Source: Phyllobacterium lublinensis (GTDB lineage Bacteria; Pseudomonadota; Alphaproteobacteria; Rhizobiales; Rhizobiaceae). Taken from it: a stretch of DNA of 64,000 nt. Below the pieces are notes generated by a model that made no database searches, was not told the origin of the DNA, and worked only from the letters and a program-made list of their open reading frames with translations. How positions within the stretch are numbered: the stretch's first letter is position 1; each line of letters begins with the position of its first letter. Shown piece by piece: positions 17,921 through 29,025 of this stretch. Made by a program: the position numbers and the translations under genes. The DNA lies in NCBI RefSeq assembly GCF_020164435.1, contig NZ_JAIUDQ010000001.1:248001-312000 (forward strand). The letters run 5' to 3'.

Positions 17921-18571
17921 ATGATGAAGAAACTTGCCATCAGCTGCCTTGCAGCTACCTTCCTTGCCGGCTGCACGACGACCGATCCCTATACCGGCCA
18001 GCAAAAGGTGTCGAACACTGCTGGCGGTGTCGCGCTCGGCGCGCTGGCAGGGGCCGGTCTGGGCATGCTGGCGGGCGGCAATGATCGCCGTAACGCGCTC
18101 ATCGGCGCCGGTATCGGAGCGCTCAGCGGCGGCGCCATCGGCAACTACATGGATCGCCAGGAATCGGAGCTGCGCGCGCAGTTGCAGGGCACCGGCGTCT
18201 CGGTCACGCGCAGTGGCGACCGGATCATCCTCAACATGCCATCCAACATCACTTTCAATACCGATCAGGATCAGGTGAAGCCGCAGTTCTTCGAGACACT
18301 GAATTCGGTTGCCATCGTCCTGCGCAAGTTTGACCAGACCACAGTCGATGTAGCCGGCCATACGGACTCCACCGGCAGCCTGCAACACAACCAGCTCCTC
18401 TCAGAGCGGCGTGCGCTTTCAGTATCCAACTACCTGACGCAGCAGGGCATCGACAATCGCCGCTTTGCCGTCCAGGGCTATGGCCCGACGCAGCCTGTCG
18501 CGACCAATGCCACCGAGGCCGGCCGTGCCCAAAACCGCCGCGTCGAGATTTCGATCGCGCCGCTCACCTAG
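17921..18571 (+). CDS. OmpA-family outer-membrane lipoprotein (YiaD/Pal-like)
   Basis: The 216-residue protein has a lipoprotein signal with lipobox LAGC (Cys18). A glycine-rich segment follows (about 33-75: GGVALGALAGAGLGMLAGG, then IGAGIGALSGGAIGNYMD), of the Gly-zipper type. The C-terminal OmpA domain (about 100-216) has the peptidoglycan-binding pattern VAGHTDSTGS..NQLLSERRA..V..YL and ends with NRRVEI. It probably tethers the outer membrane to the cell wall. I chose ATG 17921; the open frame before it is leader. Confidence 0.88.
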   Translation: MMKKLAISCLAATFLAGCTTTDPYTGQQKVSNTAGGVALGALAGAGLGMLAGGNDRRNALIGAGIGALSGGAIGNYMDRQESELRAQLQGTGVSVTRSGDRIILNMPSNITFNTDQDQVKPQFFETLNSVAIVLRKFDQTTVDVAGHTDSTGSLQHNQLLSERRALSVSNYLTQQGIDNRRFAVQGYGPTQPVATNATEAGRAQNRRVEISIAPLT

Positions 18572-18676
18572 GCCGCAACGGAGGCGCGAATTTGACAGCA
18601 TTCGCGCCGAGGATGTGGACTGCAATGATAATCCTGGCAGAATTTGGCGCCCTGCAATTACTCACCTTTTTCATCC

Positions 18677-18702
18677 AGAGCTTGTCGAAGGGCGCATGGC
18701 AG
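18677..18702 (-). repeat. Fragment of the dispersed repeat
   Basis: AGAGCTTGTCGAAGGGCGCA is close to the inner half of the repeat but lacks CCCTCATGG. It lies alone between the lipoprotein gene and psuG. Confidence 0.4.
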
Positions 18703-18743
18703 CACTGCCGGCCACGTTTGCCAGCATCGTCATCTTGTCACTT

Positions 18744-19673
18744 TTACCTGAGTCCATGCAGGGCAATGGCAATGCGTGCTGCCAGCCGGGCATTGTTCTC
18801 GACGAGGGCGATGTTCGCCTTAAGGCTTTCGCCCTTGGTGATGTCGAGCATTTCGGCAAGAAGAAACGGCGTCACGGCCTTGCCGGTGACGCCATTTTTT
18901 GTGGCGCGGGCAACGGCTTCGCGAATATGCCCCTCCATGATCTGTGCCGGAATTTCGCTGGCTTCGGGGATCGGGTTGGCGATCAGCATGCCGCCAACAA
19001 CGCCAATGGCATCGCGCGCGGCCTGGAAGCGGGCTATGGCCTCAGCACTATCGAGCCGTAGCGGCGCTTTCACCGGTGACTGGCGCGACCAGAAGGCGGG
19101 CAGCACATCCGAGCCATGGACGACGACAGGGACGCCTTTGGTTTCAAGCACTTCCAGTGTTTTCTCGATATCCAGAATCGCCTTTGCGCCGGCTGATACG
19201 ACGATGACAGGGGTGCGGCCAAGCTCCTCCAGGTCGGCGGAAATATCGAAGCTTTGCTCCGCGCCCTTGTGAACGCCGCCAATACCGCCGGTTGCGAAGA
19301 CCCTGATGCCGGCAAGGTGCGCGGCCAGCATGGTCGCGGCAACCGTGGTGCCGCCGGTGCGGCCTTCCGAGAGGGCAAAGGCAAGGTCGGCGCGCGACAG
19401 TTTCATCGCGCCCGTGACCTGCGCCAGCGCTTCACGTTCCGGGGCCGAGAGCCCAATCTTCAGCCGGCCGTTGACGATCGCGATGGTCGCGGGGACAGCA
19501 CCTTCCTCGATGATGATGGCTTCGACATCCGCTGCCATGCGGCTGTTGGCCGGATAGGGCATGCCGTGGGTGATGATCGTGCTTTCCAGTGCAACGACCG
19601 GCTTGCCTTGATCCAGCGCTTGGCTCACTTCGGGGGCTATGTCGGTGAACGGATTGAGGGACATGGCTGTCAT
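18744..19673 (-). CDS. psuG: Pseudouridine-5'-phosphate glycosidase
   Basis: PsuG splits pseudouridine 5'-phosphate into uracil and ribose 5-phosphate. The 309-residue protein shows the family signatures ALESTIITHGMPYPAN near residue 28, then TVAATMLAAHLAGI, ATGGIGGVHKGAE and SAGAKAILDIEKTLEVLET (key parts: GGIGGVH, SAG-K-ILD). ATG 19673 has AGGAAA upstream. It follows the kinase gene after 18 bases, so the two form a complete pseudouridine-salvage operon: kinase, then glycosidase. Confidence 0.93.
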   Translation of the reverse strand: MTAMSLNPFTDIAPEVSQALDQGKPVVALESTIITHGMPYPANSRMAADVEAIIIEEGAVPATIAIVNGRLKIGLSAPEREALAQVTGAMKLSRADLAFALSEGRTGGTTVAATMLAAHLAGIRVFATGGIGGVHKGAEQSFDISADLEELGRTPVIVVSAGAKAILDIEKTLEVLETKGVPVVVHGSDVLPAFWSRQSPVKAPLRLDSAEAIARFQAARDAIGVVGGMLIANPIPEASEIPAQIMEGHIREAVARATKNGVTGKAVTPFLLAEMLDITKGESLKANIALVENNARLAARIAIALHGLR

Positions 19674-19691
19674 GATCGTTTCCTTTGTCTT

Positions 19692-20642
19692 TCAGCTAAG
19701 CGGCACAGCAGCTGGAATGCACTCTAATGCATGGTCGAATTCCGATGGCGAGAAACGCGGACTTGCGGAGTGGGTCTGCAACGTCAGCATCGACGCGGCC
19801 ATGCCTTCTCTCACGGCCGCTTGAAATGTGTTGCCGCGCATCAGCGCGGCGATGGTGCCCCCGGCCAGCGCATCACCGGCGCCGGTCACATCGGCAATGC
19901 CATCAACTGCCGGTGGCTGGATGGCAAGTGCTTCGTCGCCGGAAAAGGCGAGGGTGACATGGCCGCCATTGCTGACAACGACGCCGCGCAGTTCCAGTGC
20001 CCGCAAAGCCAAATGGAGGTCGTGCAGCGGTGCATCCGGCCCCAGACCCGTCAGCGCCCGTGCTTCGCGCCGGTTCATGAACAGGCAGGTGAGATTGCTG
20101 AAGATGGGCCGCAGCCTCTCAACCTTCGCAGGCGAAATCGCCAGCGCAAACAGTGGGCGCATTCCAGCCAGACCCGCGACCCGTTGCAGCGCCTCGGAAG
20201 GCAGGTTTGCGTCGCAGAAGACGGCATCGGCGGCGGCGATTGCATCGCGCACCTTCCGCCGCAGCAATTGCCGCGGCAGTGCAACGTCATAAAGCTCCAT
20301 GTCGGCAATTCCTGCGACCACATCGCCGTGTTCGTCGAGGATGGCGGTATAGCTCGGCGTTGCACGGTCCATATAGACAGCCGATCCGTCCTTGATGCCG
20401 GCCTTGTGGATGGCATCGCCAATGAGGTCGCCGATCCGGTCGCCGCCGCGCACCGAAAGGATCTCGGCCGCCACCCCGCGCTGTACGACGAGCCGCAGCG
20501 CGTTGAACACCCCGCCACCCGGTTCCTCCCGCATGATGCCCGGGTTCGACGCGCCCGGCACGAAGGGCACGCTGCTCTGGCCGCGCCGGTCGAGATGAGC
20601 GCCGCCAACGGCAAAGAGCAGCGGTTTGTGGGCTTGGGTCAT
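19692..20642 (-). CDS. psuK: Pseudouridine kinase (PfkB family)
   Basis: This 316-residue PfkB sugar kinase has the N-terminal GGAHLDRRG segment, a glycine-rich GGGVFNALR motif, and the C-terminal anion-hole signature DVTGAGDALAGG with the catalytic aspartate. The pairing with psuG argues that it phosphorylates pseudouridine. No transporter gene is adjacent. It is divergent from recA. Confidence 0.88.
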   Translation of the reverse strand: MTQAHKPLLFAVGGAHLDRRGQSSVPFVPGASNPGIMREEPGGGVFNALRLVVQRGVAAEILSVRGGDRIGDLIGDAIHKAGIKDGSAVYMDRATPSYTAILDEHGDVVAGIADMELYDVALPRQLLRRKVRDAIAAADAVFCDANLPSEALQRVAGLAGMRPLFALAISPAKVERLRPIFSNLTCLFMNRREARALTGLGPDAPLHDLHLALRALELRGVVVSNGGHVTLAFSGDEALAIQPPAVDGIADVTGAGDALAGGTIAALMRGNTFQAAVREGMAASMLTLQTHSASPRFSPSEFDHALECIPAAVPLS

Positions 20643-20952
20643 GATTGATTTGCTGTCCGGTCAATTCACGTCGAGGCTTGCGCCTGGGTTTCTGTAGAAC
20701 GCCCGGTAGGGAGACGCAATCGCGCAACCGATTCGAACCACCGCGCGCGGCTGCTGCTTCGCCGCCGCAGATTCGCGCCGGAACGGCGTCTGCGGCATAT
20801 CATCCCGACGACAAGAACATTTTGGCAACATTTTTCAGATATTGTGGTTTTACAATGGGTTATGGCTGTTGCCAAACAAGAACAAAACAGATACAAATAA
20901 GTTCATATAGAGGAACATCCGTACTTCATGGATAGCACAGGGGTAGTGTAAC
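20643..20952. other. Divergent control region psuK / recA
   Basis: These 310 bases have no gene. The left half is GC-rich; the right half (from about 20815) is AT-rich and holds the likely recA promoter and SOS site. Confidence 0.5.
20869..20897 (+). promoter_or_regulatory. recA promoter overlapping a candidate SOS box
   Basis: TTG at 20869-20871 and CAA at 20883-20885 are 11 bases apart, which fits the TTG-N11-CAA operator described for the recA gene of Rhizobium etli. The same TTGCCA can act as a -35 box, with TACAAA (20892-20897) 17 bases further as a -10 box. LexA would then cover the promoter. The motif is short, so a chance match is possible. Confidence 0.45.
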
Positions 20953-22044
<1,092 letters not shown>

Positions 22045-22078
22045 TCACCTGGCAAGGGTCGTTTCAGGTTTTTGACAT

Positions 22079-22112
22079 CAAACCCGCATCCAGGATCTGG
22101 CTGCGGGTTTTG
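22079..22112 (+). terminator. Intrinsic terminator of recA
   Basis: AAACCCGCA and TGCGGGTTT pair around a 16-base loop, followed by TGCTTT. It starts 34 bases after the recA stop codon. Confidence 0.75.
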
Positions 22113-22137
22113 CTTTGGGCAGCTTCCGGTCCCGTTC

Positions 22138-22170
22138 CCATCATGGTGAGCTTGTCGAACGACGCACAGC
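22138..22170 (-). repeat. Dispersed repeat, short form, copy 5 (unpaired)
   Basis: It reads ATCATGGTGAGCTTGTCGAA followed by CGACGCACAGC. It lies between recA and alaS. I see no facing partner in this gap. Confidence 0.75.
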
Positions 22171-22337
22171 CGCCATGCGTGCTTCGATAGCCAGCGTTGA
22201 TACCGGTAGAGCATATCCAAACCACCCGGATTTTCTGGACAGTTTGCAACCGCCTCGCTACAAGCGTTGCGTTCCGCCTTTTTGCTCCGGCATAGGGCCA
22301 ATTCCGCTTTGGATAAAAGAAGTCAGAGGCAAGAAAC

Positions 22338-24998
22338 ATGAGTGGCGTCAACGAGATTCGGTCGACATTTCTGAACTATTTCAAGAAGAACGGCCATGAG
22401 ATCGTGGCGTCAAGCCCGCTGGTGCCGCGCAATGACCCGACGCTGATGTTCACCAATGCGGGCATGGTCCAGTTCAAGAATGTGTTTACCGGTATCGAAC
22501 AGCGCCCCTATAACCGCGCTACGACATCGCAGAAGTGCGTGCGTGCAGGCGGCAAGCACAATGATCTCGACAATGTCGGTTATACCGCCCGTCATCACAC
22601 CTTCTTCGAGATGCTCGGCAATTTCTCCTTTGGTGATTATTTCAAGGAAGAGGCGATATCGCTCGCCTGGAACCTGATCACCAAGGAGTTCGGCCTCCCC
22701 AAGGACAAGCTCACAGTCACCGTCTATCATACCGACGATGCGGCCGCCGGATTCTGGAAGAAGATTGCCGGCCTTCCGGAAGAGCGGATTATCCGTATCG
22801 CCACAAGCGATAATTTCTGGGCGATGGGTGATACCGGTCCGTGCGGTCCCTGTTCGGAAATCTTCTATGATCACGGCGAAAGCATCTGGGGCGGCCCTCC
22901 CGGCAGCGCCGACGAAGATGGCGACCGCTTCATCGAGATATGGAATCTGGTCTTCATGCAGTTCGAGCAGGTGACGAAAGAGCAGCGCATCGACCTGCCG
23001 CGCCCGTCCATCGATACGGGCATGGGCCTGGAGCGTCTTGCCGCGGTCCTGCAGGGCAAACATGACAATTACGATATCGACCTGTTCCAGACGCTGATCC
23101 ATGCCTCGGAAGAGGCGACGGGCGTCAAGGCCGAAGGCAAGTTCCGCGCCAGCCACCGGGTCATTGCCGATCACTTGCGTTCTTCGAGCTTCCTGATCGC
23201 CGACGGCGTGCTGCCTTCCAATGAAGGGCGCGGCTATGTGTTGCGCCGCATCATGCGCCGCGCCATGCGGCACGCGCAGCTGCTTGGTGCAAAGGAGCCG
23301 CTGATGTGGCGCCTGCTGCCAGCACTCGTGCGTGAGATGGGCCAGGCCTATCCGGAACTGATCCGGGCCGAGTCGCTGATTTCCGAAACATTGAAGCTGG
23401 AGGAAACGCGCTTCCGCAAGACACTGGAGCGTGGCCTCGGCCTGCTTGGCGAAGCCACGGAGACCTTGGGCGAGGGCGACAAGCTCGACGGCGAAACCGC
23501 ATTCAAGCTCTACGATACCTATGGCTTCCCGCTCGACCTGACGCAGGATGCGCTGCGCCAGCGCGGCATCGCCGTCGATACCGACGGTTTTGACGCTGCG
23601 ATGGAACGGCAGAAAGCCGAGGCACGCGCCAGCTGGGCGGGCTCCGGTGACGCAGCCACGGAAACCGTGTGGTTCTCCGTACGCGACAAGGTGGGCGCAA
23701 CCGATTTCCTTGGCTACGAGACTGAAAAGGCGGAGGGCGTCATTACCGCCCTCGTGCAGGACGGCAAGCTGGTAACAAGTGCCGCGGAGGGATCCGATGT
23801 CGCCATCGTCGTCAACCAGACGCCATTCTATGGCGAATCCGGCGGACAGCAGGGCGACACTGGTATCATCTCCGGTGAGGGTTTCAGCGTCGCGATCACT
23901 GACACGCAGAAAAAGAATGATGGCGTCTTCGTCCACATCGGCAAGGTGACCAAGGGCACAGCCAAGTTGGATGCTGCCGTCGAGCTGAGGGTTGACAGCG
24001 TGCGCCGCACCCGCATCCGCTCCAACCATTCGGCTACGCATCTCCTGCATGAAGCCTTGCGCGAAACATTGGGCACCCATGTGGCGCAGAAGGGCTCGCT
24101 TGTGGCGCCTGACAGGCTGCGGTTCGACTTTTCGCACCCGAAGCCCATTTCGGACAAGGAGCTTGCCGTGATCGAAGATCTCGCCAACGAGATCGTCCTG
24201 CAGAATGCACCGGTGACGACACGTTTGATGGCCGTCGACGATGCCATTGCCGAAGGTGCCATGGCGCTGTTTGGCGAGAAATATGGCGACGAGGTGCGCG
24301 TTGTTTCCATGGGTACCGCACTGCATGGCGACAAGACCGGCAAGAGCTACTCGACAGAACTCTGCGGCGGTACGCATGTCCGCGCCACCGGCGATATCGG
24401 CCTGATCCGCGTTGTCTCGGAAGGCGCGGTGGCGGCCGGTGTGCGCCGGCTTGAGGCACTGACAGGTGAGGCTGCCCGCCGTTACCTTGAGGAGCAGGAC
24501 GACCGCGTCAAGGCGATCGCCGGCGTATTGAAATCGACGCCGGCCGATGCGCTCTCGCGCGTTACGGCGCTGGTCGATGAACGCCGCAAGCTTGAACGCG
24601 AACTCACCGAAGCCCGCAAGCAGCTTGCCCTCGGTGGCGGTTCGGCTGCGGGCGGCGCACAGTCCGAAACCGTCAATGGTGTCGGCTTCATAGGCAAGGT
24701 GGTCTCCGGCGTCAATCCGCGCGATCTGAAGCCGCTGGCAGACGATGCGAAGAAGACAGTCGGCTCCGGCGTCGTTACCTTTATTGGCGTGGCCGATGAC
24801 GGCAAGGCAAGCGCAGTGGTCGGCGTCACCGACGATCTTGTCGGCAAGTTCAGCGCGGTCGATCTCGTGCGTGTCGCTTCGGCAGCCCTTGGCGGGGCCG
24901 GCGGTGGCGGTCGGCCCGATATGGCGCAGGCGGGCGGCCCGGATGGCTCAAAAGCCGAAGAAGCCGTTACCGCCGTACGCGAGGCGATTGCGGGCTAG
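22338..24998 (+). CDS. alaS: Alanine--tRNA ligase
   Basis: AlaRS charges tRNA-Ala and edits misacylated products. The 886-residue protein begins with the class II core ([14 protein letters not shown], then [15 protein letters not shown]). It has the editing-domain zinc motif [11 protein letters not shown] near residue 562, the CGGTH motif near 670, and the C-terminal DHH-like domain ending [13 protein letters not shown] (key part [10 protein letters not shown]). The length is standard. It lies downstream of recA, the usual neighbourhood in rhizobia, but the terminator between them suggests separate transcription. Confidence 0.98.
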   Translation: MSGVNEIRSTFLNYFKKNGHEIVASSPLVPRNDPTLMFTNAGMVQFKNVFTGIEQRPYNRATTSQKCVRAGGKHNDLDNVGYTARHHTFFEMLGNFSFGDYFKEEAISLAWNLITKEFGLPKDKLTVTVYHTDDAAAGFWKKIAGLPEERIIRIATSDNFWAMGDTGPCGPCSEIFYDHGESIWGGPPGSADEDGDRFIEIWNLVFMQFEQVTKEQRIDLPRPSIDTGMGLERLAAVLQGKHDNYDIDLFQTLIHASEEATGVKAEGKFRASHRVIADHLRSSSFLIADGVLPSNEGRGYVLRRIMRRAMRHAQLLGAKEPLMWRLLPALVREMGQAYPELIRAESLISETLKLEETRFRKTLERGLGLLGEATETLGEGDKLDGETAFKLYDTYGFPLDLTQDALRQRGIAVDTDGFDAAMERQKAEARASWAGSGDAATETVWFSVRDKVGATDFLGYETEKAEGVITALVQDGKLVTSAAEGSDVAIVVNQTPFYGESGGQQGDTGIISGEGFSVAITDTQKKNDGVFVHIGKVTKGTAKLDAAVELRVDSVRRTRIRSNHSATHLLHEALRETLGTHVAQKGSLVAPDRLRFDFSHPKPISDKELAVIEDLANEIVLQNAPVTTRLMAVDDAIAEGAMALFGEKYGDEVRVVSMGTALHGDKTGKSYSTELCGGTHVRATGDIGLIRVVSEGAVAAGVRRLEALTGEAARRYLEEQDDRVKAIAGVLKSTPADALSRVTALVDERRKLERELTEARKQLALGGGSAAGGAQSETVNGVGFIGKVVSGVNPRDLKPLADDAKKTVGSGVVTFIGVADDGKASAVVGVTDDLVGKFSAVDLVRVASAALGGAGGGGRPDMAQAGGPDGSKAEEAVTAVREAIAG

Positions 24999-25012
24999 TA
25001 CTTCTGAATGCA

Positions 25013-25035
25013 CCAGCCGCGTGTATTGCGGCTGG
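25013..25035 (+). terminator. Hairpin downstream of alaS
   Basis: CCAGCCGC and GCGGCTGG form a perfect 8-base stem with a 7-base loop, starting 15 bases after the alaS stop. No T run follows, so termination here is uncertain. Confidence 0.4.
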
Positions 25036-25058
25036 CGGCGCAATGCGGATAGTACCGG

Positions 25059-25373
25059 CTAGCCCTCCCGCGGGCTCTGCGCCGCTGCCAGGTGCATGGG
25101 TGCAATGCTGTAGCTGTTCAGGCCGGCGAGCACAGAAGGGTCATTCTCGGCAAACTGCACCGCCTCGTCGTGATGCATCACCTCGAGCAGGGCCATGCCG
25201 AACCAGCCGTCCGGATCGCGGACGGGGCCGTAGGCGAGCACGGTTCCAGCATCGAAATATTCGCTCATGTAGGTAATGTGCTGGCGCATCAGTTCCTGTT
25301 CGTCATCGTCCATGTCTTCGGCAAAGGTCGGGCGTGGTGGGATCAGGCGGAAAAAGAACTGCTGCTTGGTCAT
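25059..25373 (-). CDS. YciI family protein
   Basis: The 104-residue protein matches the small YCII-related family: an early RLIPPRPTF strand, the H-x-x-Y motif in RQHITYMSEYFDAG, then GPVRDPDGWFGMALLEV and the end segment FAENDPSVLAG. YciI proteins form ferredoxin-like dimers with a conserved His-Asp pair and are predicted enzymes of unknown substrate. It lies between the convergent alaS and the icd terminator and is probably transcribed alone. Confidence 0.85.
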   Translation of the reverse strand: MTKQQFFFRLIPPRPTFAEDMDDDEQELMRQHITYMSEYFDAGTVLAYGPVRDPDGWFGMALLEVMHHDEAVQFAENDPSVLAGLNSYSIAPMHLAAAQSPREG

Positions 25374-25428
25374 GGCTCATCCTCCGGTATGATGCCCCAT
25401 CATCATACCTTCACTTCTCCAAATGACA

Positions 25429-25453
25429 AAAAGCCCCGGAAAACCGGGGCTTT
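25429..25453 (-). terminator. Intrinsic terminator of icd
   Basis: AAAGCCCCGG and CCGGGGCTTT form a strong stem with a short A/T loop. Read on the minus strand it is followed by TTTTTG, as expected for a terminator 39 bases after the icd stop. Confidence 0.85.
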
Positions 25454-25491
25454 CAGTTGCTTTGACGCGATCGTCAAAGGGGCTCGGCCCC

Positions 25492-26706
25492 TCAGGCAGC
25501 CATGGCCTTCGACAGGTTCTCATTGATCTTGTCGAGGAAGCCGGTGGTCGAGAGCCAGGGCTGGTCCGGACCGATCAGCAACGCCAGATCCTTTGTCATG
25601 TAGCCGGCTTCAACCGTGTCGACGCAGACCTTCTCAAGCGTGTGGCTGAAGCGTTCGAGCTCGGCATTGCCGTCGAGCTTGGCGCGATGGGCAAGGCCGC
25701 GGGTCCAGGCAAAGATCGAAGCGATCGAGTTGGTCGAGGTTTCCTCGCCCTTCTGATGCTGGCGATAGTGACGGGTAACGGTGCCGTGCGCAGCTTCGGC
25801 TTCCACGGTCTTGCCATCCGGCGTCATCAGCACGGAGGTCATCAGGCCAAGCGAACCGAAGCCTTGGGCCACGATGTCCGACTGTACGTCGCCATCATAG
25901 TTCTTGCAGGCCCATACATAACCGCCCGACCACTTCAATGCCGAGGCAACCATGTCGTCGATCAGGCGATGCTCGTAGAAGATCTTCTTCTCGGCGAACT
26001 TTGCCTTGAATTCCGCATCGTAGATCTCCTGGAAGATATCCTTGAAGCGGCCGTCATAGGCCTTGAGGATCGTGTTCTTGGTCGAGAGGTAGCAGGGAAC
26101 GCCGCGATTATAGGCATAGTTGAACGATGCATGGGCGAAATCGCGGATCGACTCGTCGAGATTGTACATGGCCATGGCAACGCCGGAACCGGGCGCGTCA
26201 TAAACCTCGTGCTCGATTGTCTCTCCATCATCGCCGACGAACTTGATCGTCAGCTTGCCCTTGCCAGGGAACCTGAAGTCGGTTGCACGGTACTGGTCAC
26301 CGAAAGCGTGACGACCGACGATGATCGGCTGCGTCCAGCCCGGGACCAGGCGGGGCACGTTCTTGGCAATGATCGGCTCGCGGAAGATCACGCCGCCGAG
26401 AATGTTGCGGATCGTGCCGTTTGGCGACTTCCACATCTTCTTGAGGCCGAATTCCTCGACGCGCTGCTCGTCCGGGGTGATCGTGGCGCATTTGACGCCG
26501 ACACCATATTGCTTGATCGCATTGGCCGCATCGATCGTCACCTGGTCATTGGTGGCATCGCGGTGCTCAATGCCAAGATCGTAATATTTCAGGTCGACAT
26601 CGAGGTAAGGATGAATCAGCTTTTCCTTGATATACTGCCAGATGATGCGAGTCATTTCGTCGCCATCGAGCTCGACGACCGGATTTGCAACCTTGATCTT
26701 AGCCAT
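25492..26706 (-). CDS. icd: NADP-dependent isocitrate dehydrogenase
   Basis: The TCA-cycle enzyme converts isocitrate to 2-oxoglutarate and yields NADPH. At 404 residues with the opening [20 protein letters not shown] (key part LDGDEMTRI), it is the eukaryote-like type II dimeric enzyme common in rhizobia. Other signatures are [13 protein letters not shown] and the metal-binding region [20 protein letters not shown] (key parts [17 protein letters not shown]), then [12 protein letters not shown]. It is a single gene with its own terminator, divergent from trmJ. Confidence 0.97.
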   Translation of the reverse strand: MAKIKVANPVVELDGDEMTRIIWQYIKEKLIHPYLDVDLKYYDLGIEHRDATNDQVTIDAANAIKQYGVGVKCATITPDEQRVEEFGLKKMWKSPNGTIRNILGGVIFREPIIAKNVPRLVPGWTQPIIVGRHAFGDQYRATDFRFPGKGKLTIKFVGDDGETIEHEVYDAPGSGVAMAMYNLDESIRDFAHASFNYAYNRGVPCYLSTKNTILKAYDGRFKDIFQEIYDAEFKAKFAEKKIFYEHRLIDDMVASALKWSGGYVWACKNYDGDVQSDIVAQGFGSLGLMTSVLMTPDGKTVEAEAAHGTVTRHYRQHQKGEETSTNSIASIFAWTRGLAHRAKLDGNAELERFSHTLEKVCVDTVEAGYMTKDLALLIGPDQPWLSTTGFLDKINENLSKAMAA

Positions 26707-26869
26707 TGAGTGTCAGCCTCTGTTTCGCTGCGTGTGGGTATCAGCTTGGGATTAAAGTGAGGGTTCGCGCCCCTATAGCACCGCGATTGCAGAACGCAAA
26801 GTGAGGGCTCTGGTGTTTGATGTAGTTTCTGAAATATTCCGCATTAGCGCTCTGTTGGGTCGGCAAGGC

Positions 26870-26903
26870 GCTGTGCGTGGTTCGACAAGCTCACCATGAG
26901 GGA
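26870..26903 (+). repeat. Dispersed repeat, short form, copy 6
   Basis: This looks like a consensus copy: GCTGTGCGTGG, the core TTCGACAAGCTCACCATGAG, then GGA. Its partner at 26957 is an almost exact reverse complement, with 53 bases between them. Confidence 0.85.
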
Positions 26904-26956
26904 AGCAGGGTTTTGCAGGGCGCTAGCGTTGAACCATTCCTGCTGCGAGCAATAGA

Positions 26957-26992
26957 CTCCCTCATGGTGAGCTTGTCGAACCACGCACAGCA
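26957..26992 (-). repeat. Dispersed repeat, short form, copy 7
   Basis: It reads CTCCCTCATGGTGAGCTTGT and then CGAACCACGCACAGCA. Together with copy 6 it forms a long hairpin with an arm of more than 30 bases. Confidence 0.85.
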
Positions 26993-27051
26993 GCATTGCC
27001 CAGCAAAAAAACCCGGGCTATGAGGACTCCAGCAGAGCTCAAGGAAGAAGA

Positions 27052-27906
27052 ATGGCCGGAACAGACAGACAGCGCACCCTCATCGCCGAAGGCCCGGCGA
27101 TCATTCTGGTCGAACCGCAACTGCCGGAAAATATCGGTATGGTGGCGCGCGCCATGGCAAATTTTGGCCTGGCGGAATTGCGCCTTGTCAAGCCGCGCGA
27201 GGAATTTCCCAACGACAAGGCGCGTTCCGCCGCCAGCCGGGCCGATCATATCATCGATACGGCGCAGGTGTTCGAGGACCTTCCGTCAGCGATCCAGGAC
27301 CTCAATTTCGTCTACGCCACCACGGCGCGCGAACGCGACGCGTTCAAGCAGGTGCGCGGCCCGGTTGAGGCCGGACAGGCCCTGCGCCAGCGTTTCAACA
27401 AGGGCGAGAAGACAGGAGTTCTTTTCGGCCGCGAACGCATCGGCCTCAATAATGACGAAGTCAGCCTTGCCGATGAATTGGTGACGTTTCCGGTCAATCC
27501 GGCATTCTCGTCTCTGAACATTGCACAGGCGGTCTTGCTCATGTCCTATGAGTGGATGAAATCAGGTCTCGAAAAGGATACGGATACCGCGTTTCGCGGC
27601 CCGGATCTTGAACCTGCGCCAAAGGAACATCTGCAGGGTTTTTTTAATCATCTCGAGGATGCACTCCAAGCTCGCGGCTATTTCCGGCCAATGGCGCGCA
27701 AGGAGATCATGGTCAACAATCTGCGCGGAGTCCTGACGAGGCCAGGCTTTTCGGAGTCCGAATTGAAGCTCCTGCGCGGCGTCGTCGTATCGCTCGATTA
27801 TTTCTCGCCGAAGACGCCGCGGGGTTCGGGCGCGCCGGAAGGGCGCAAGCGCGAAAAGTCTGCGGCAGTCGAGGCCTCCACGGAGGATTCATCGAACGAT
27901 GAATGA
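27052..27906 (+). CDS. trmJ: tRNA (cytidine/uridine-2'-O-)-methyltransferase TrmJ-like
   Basis: This SPOUT-class methyltransferase of 284 residues is predicted to methylate the ribose of nucleotide 32 of some tRNAs. It has the early [20 protein letters not shown] motif (key part [11 protein letters not shown]), the SAM-knot regions [18 protein letters not shown] and [23 protein letters not shown] (key parts FGRE--GL, NP-F-SLN-AQAV), and a basic C-terminal extension. It overlaps murI by eight bases, so the two form an operon. The fold is certain, the exact tRNA target less so. Confidence 0.87.
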   Translation: MAGTDRQRTLIAEGPAIILVEPQLPENIGMVARAMANFGLAELRLVKPREEFPNDKARSAASRADHIIDTAQVFEDLPSAIQDLNFVYATTARERDAFKQVRGPVEAGQALRQRFNKGEKTGVLFGRERIGLNNDEVSLADELVTFPVNPAFSSLNIAQAVLLMSYEWMKSGLEKDTDTAFRGPDLEPAPKEHLQGFFNHLEDALQARGYFRPMARKEIMVNNLRGVLTRPGFSESELKLLRGVVVSLDYFSPKTPRGSGAPEGRKREKSAAVEASTEDSSNDE

Positions 27907-28708
27907 TGCGAGCAGCCGTCCGATCATTGCCTTCGACAGCGGGATTGGCGGCCTAACGGTGCTGCGCGAAGCGCGCGTCCTCATTCCGGACCGCCGCTTC
28001 GTCTACATTGCGGACGATGCCGGCTTTCCCTACGGCGACTGGGAGGAGGAGGCACTGAGGCAGCGGATACTGCGACTGTTCGATGGTTTCATCGCAAAAT
28101 ACGATCCGGAGATCGTGATCATCCCCTGCAATACGGCCTCGACGCTGGTCCTTGATGATCTGCGCCGCGCATTTCCATCGGTTCCCTTCGTCGGCACCGT
28201 CCCTGCGATCAAGCCTGCGGCGGAGCGTACCTCATCCGGGCTCATCAGCGTGCTGGCAACACCGGGCACGGTCAAACGTGCCTATACGCGCGATCTCATC
28301 CAGTCCTTTGCCACCAAATGCCATGTCCGCCTGGTTGGCAGCCAGAGCCTTGCCCGCATGGCCGAATTGCACATGCGCGGCGAAGGCATCGACGACGAAG
28401 CGATCCGAGCAGAGATTGCACCCTGTTTCTACGAGAAGGATGGCGCGCGCACGGACATCGTCGTCCTCGCTTGCACGCACTATCCTTTCCTTGCCAATGT
28501 CTTTCGCCGCCTCGCGCCGTGGCCCGTGGACTGGCTCGATCCAGCGGAGGCGATTGCCCGCCGCGCACTGTCATTGCTTAAGCCGAACGGAACAGGCGTA
28601 GAGCCGGAACATGGCGACGACATCGCCGTCTTCACATCGGGAATTCCGGATTTTTCCACCCGTCGCCTGTTGCAGGGCTTCGGCCTGGAAACGCAGGTCG
28701 TTGCCTAG
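27899..28708 (+). CDS. murI: Glutamate racemase
   Basis: MurI makes D-glutamate for peptidoglycan. The 269-residue protein has the opening [15 protein letters not shown], the first catalytic cysteine in [10 protein letters not shown] and the second in [11 protein letters not shown], all in the usual order. It starts inside the last codons of trmJ, which suggests translational coupling. I see no clear terminator after it. Confidence 0.95.
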   Translation: MNDASSRPIIAFDSGIGGLTVLREARVLIPDRRFVYIADDAGFPYGDWEEEALRQRILRLFDGFIAKYDPEIVIIPCNTASTLVLDDLRRAFPSVPFVGTVPAIKPAAERTSSGLISVLATPGTVKRAYTRDLIQSFATKCHVRLVGSQSLARMAELHMRGEGIDDEAIRAEIAPCFYEKDGARTDIVVLACTHYPFLANVFRRLAPWPVDWLDPAEAIARRALSLLKPNGTGVEPEHGDDIAVFTSGIPDFSTRRLLQGFGLETQVVA

Positions 28709-29025
28709 TGGCGGCGAACGTCCGGCAACCCGGATTTTCCCGTCCCGTTGCAGGGACTTGCGCGCCGTTCCTCTCGCTGCCTGAGTTGGTAAATCCTGGT
28801 TCTGTGGGAGCAAAGTAAGTTCCAAAATAAATACGACTTTTGTTCAATAGACACCGCAGCTACAAGTTGATTAGTATACCGGCCACAAACTACAGCGTGT
28901 ATACACTTCATGGTATTGCCTGTTTTGTCCTTTGGCCAAACTGCCTCAGGATGCTTCTTTGCATCGCGTTGCAAAATCAACCTTATCAAATGAGTTAAAC
29001 ATATCTTGTTGGTTGGGAGGTTGGG
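28709..29025. other. Gap before the S10-like lipoprotein gene
   Basis: I see no gene in these 317 bases. From about 28815 the stretch becomes AT-rich and probably holds the promoter of the next gene; GGGAGG lies just before that gene's ATG. Confidence 0.4.

Larger units (their letters stand above)
26707..27051. other. Divergent gap icd / trmJ with a nearly perfect facing repeat pair
   Basis: I see no gene in these 345 bases. Promoters for icd (AT-rich, around 26740-26850) and trmJ must lie here, on either side of the repeat pair at 26870-26903 and 26957-26992. Confidence 0.55.

Noticed and set aside
20720..20745. tRNA T-arm-like GGTTCGAATC on the minus strand
   Set aside because: The flanking bases do not form the T stem, and no anticodon or acceptor stem can be drawn.
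22410..24377. 655-codon frame antisense to alaS
   Set aside because: It is a mirror of the high-GC third positions of alaS; no family pattern is visible and alaS is certain.
25423..26709. 428-codon frame antisense to icd
   Set aside because: Shadow of icd on the other strand, with no recognisable domains.
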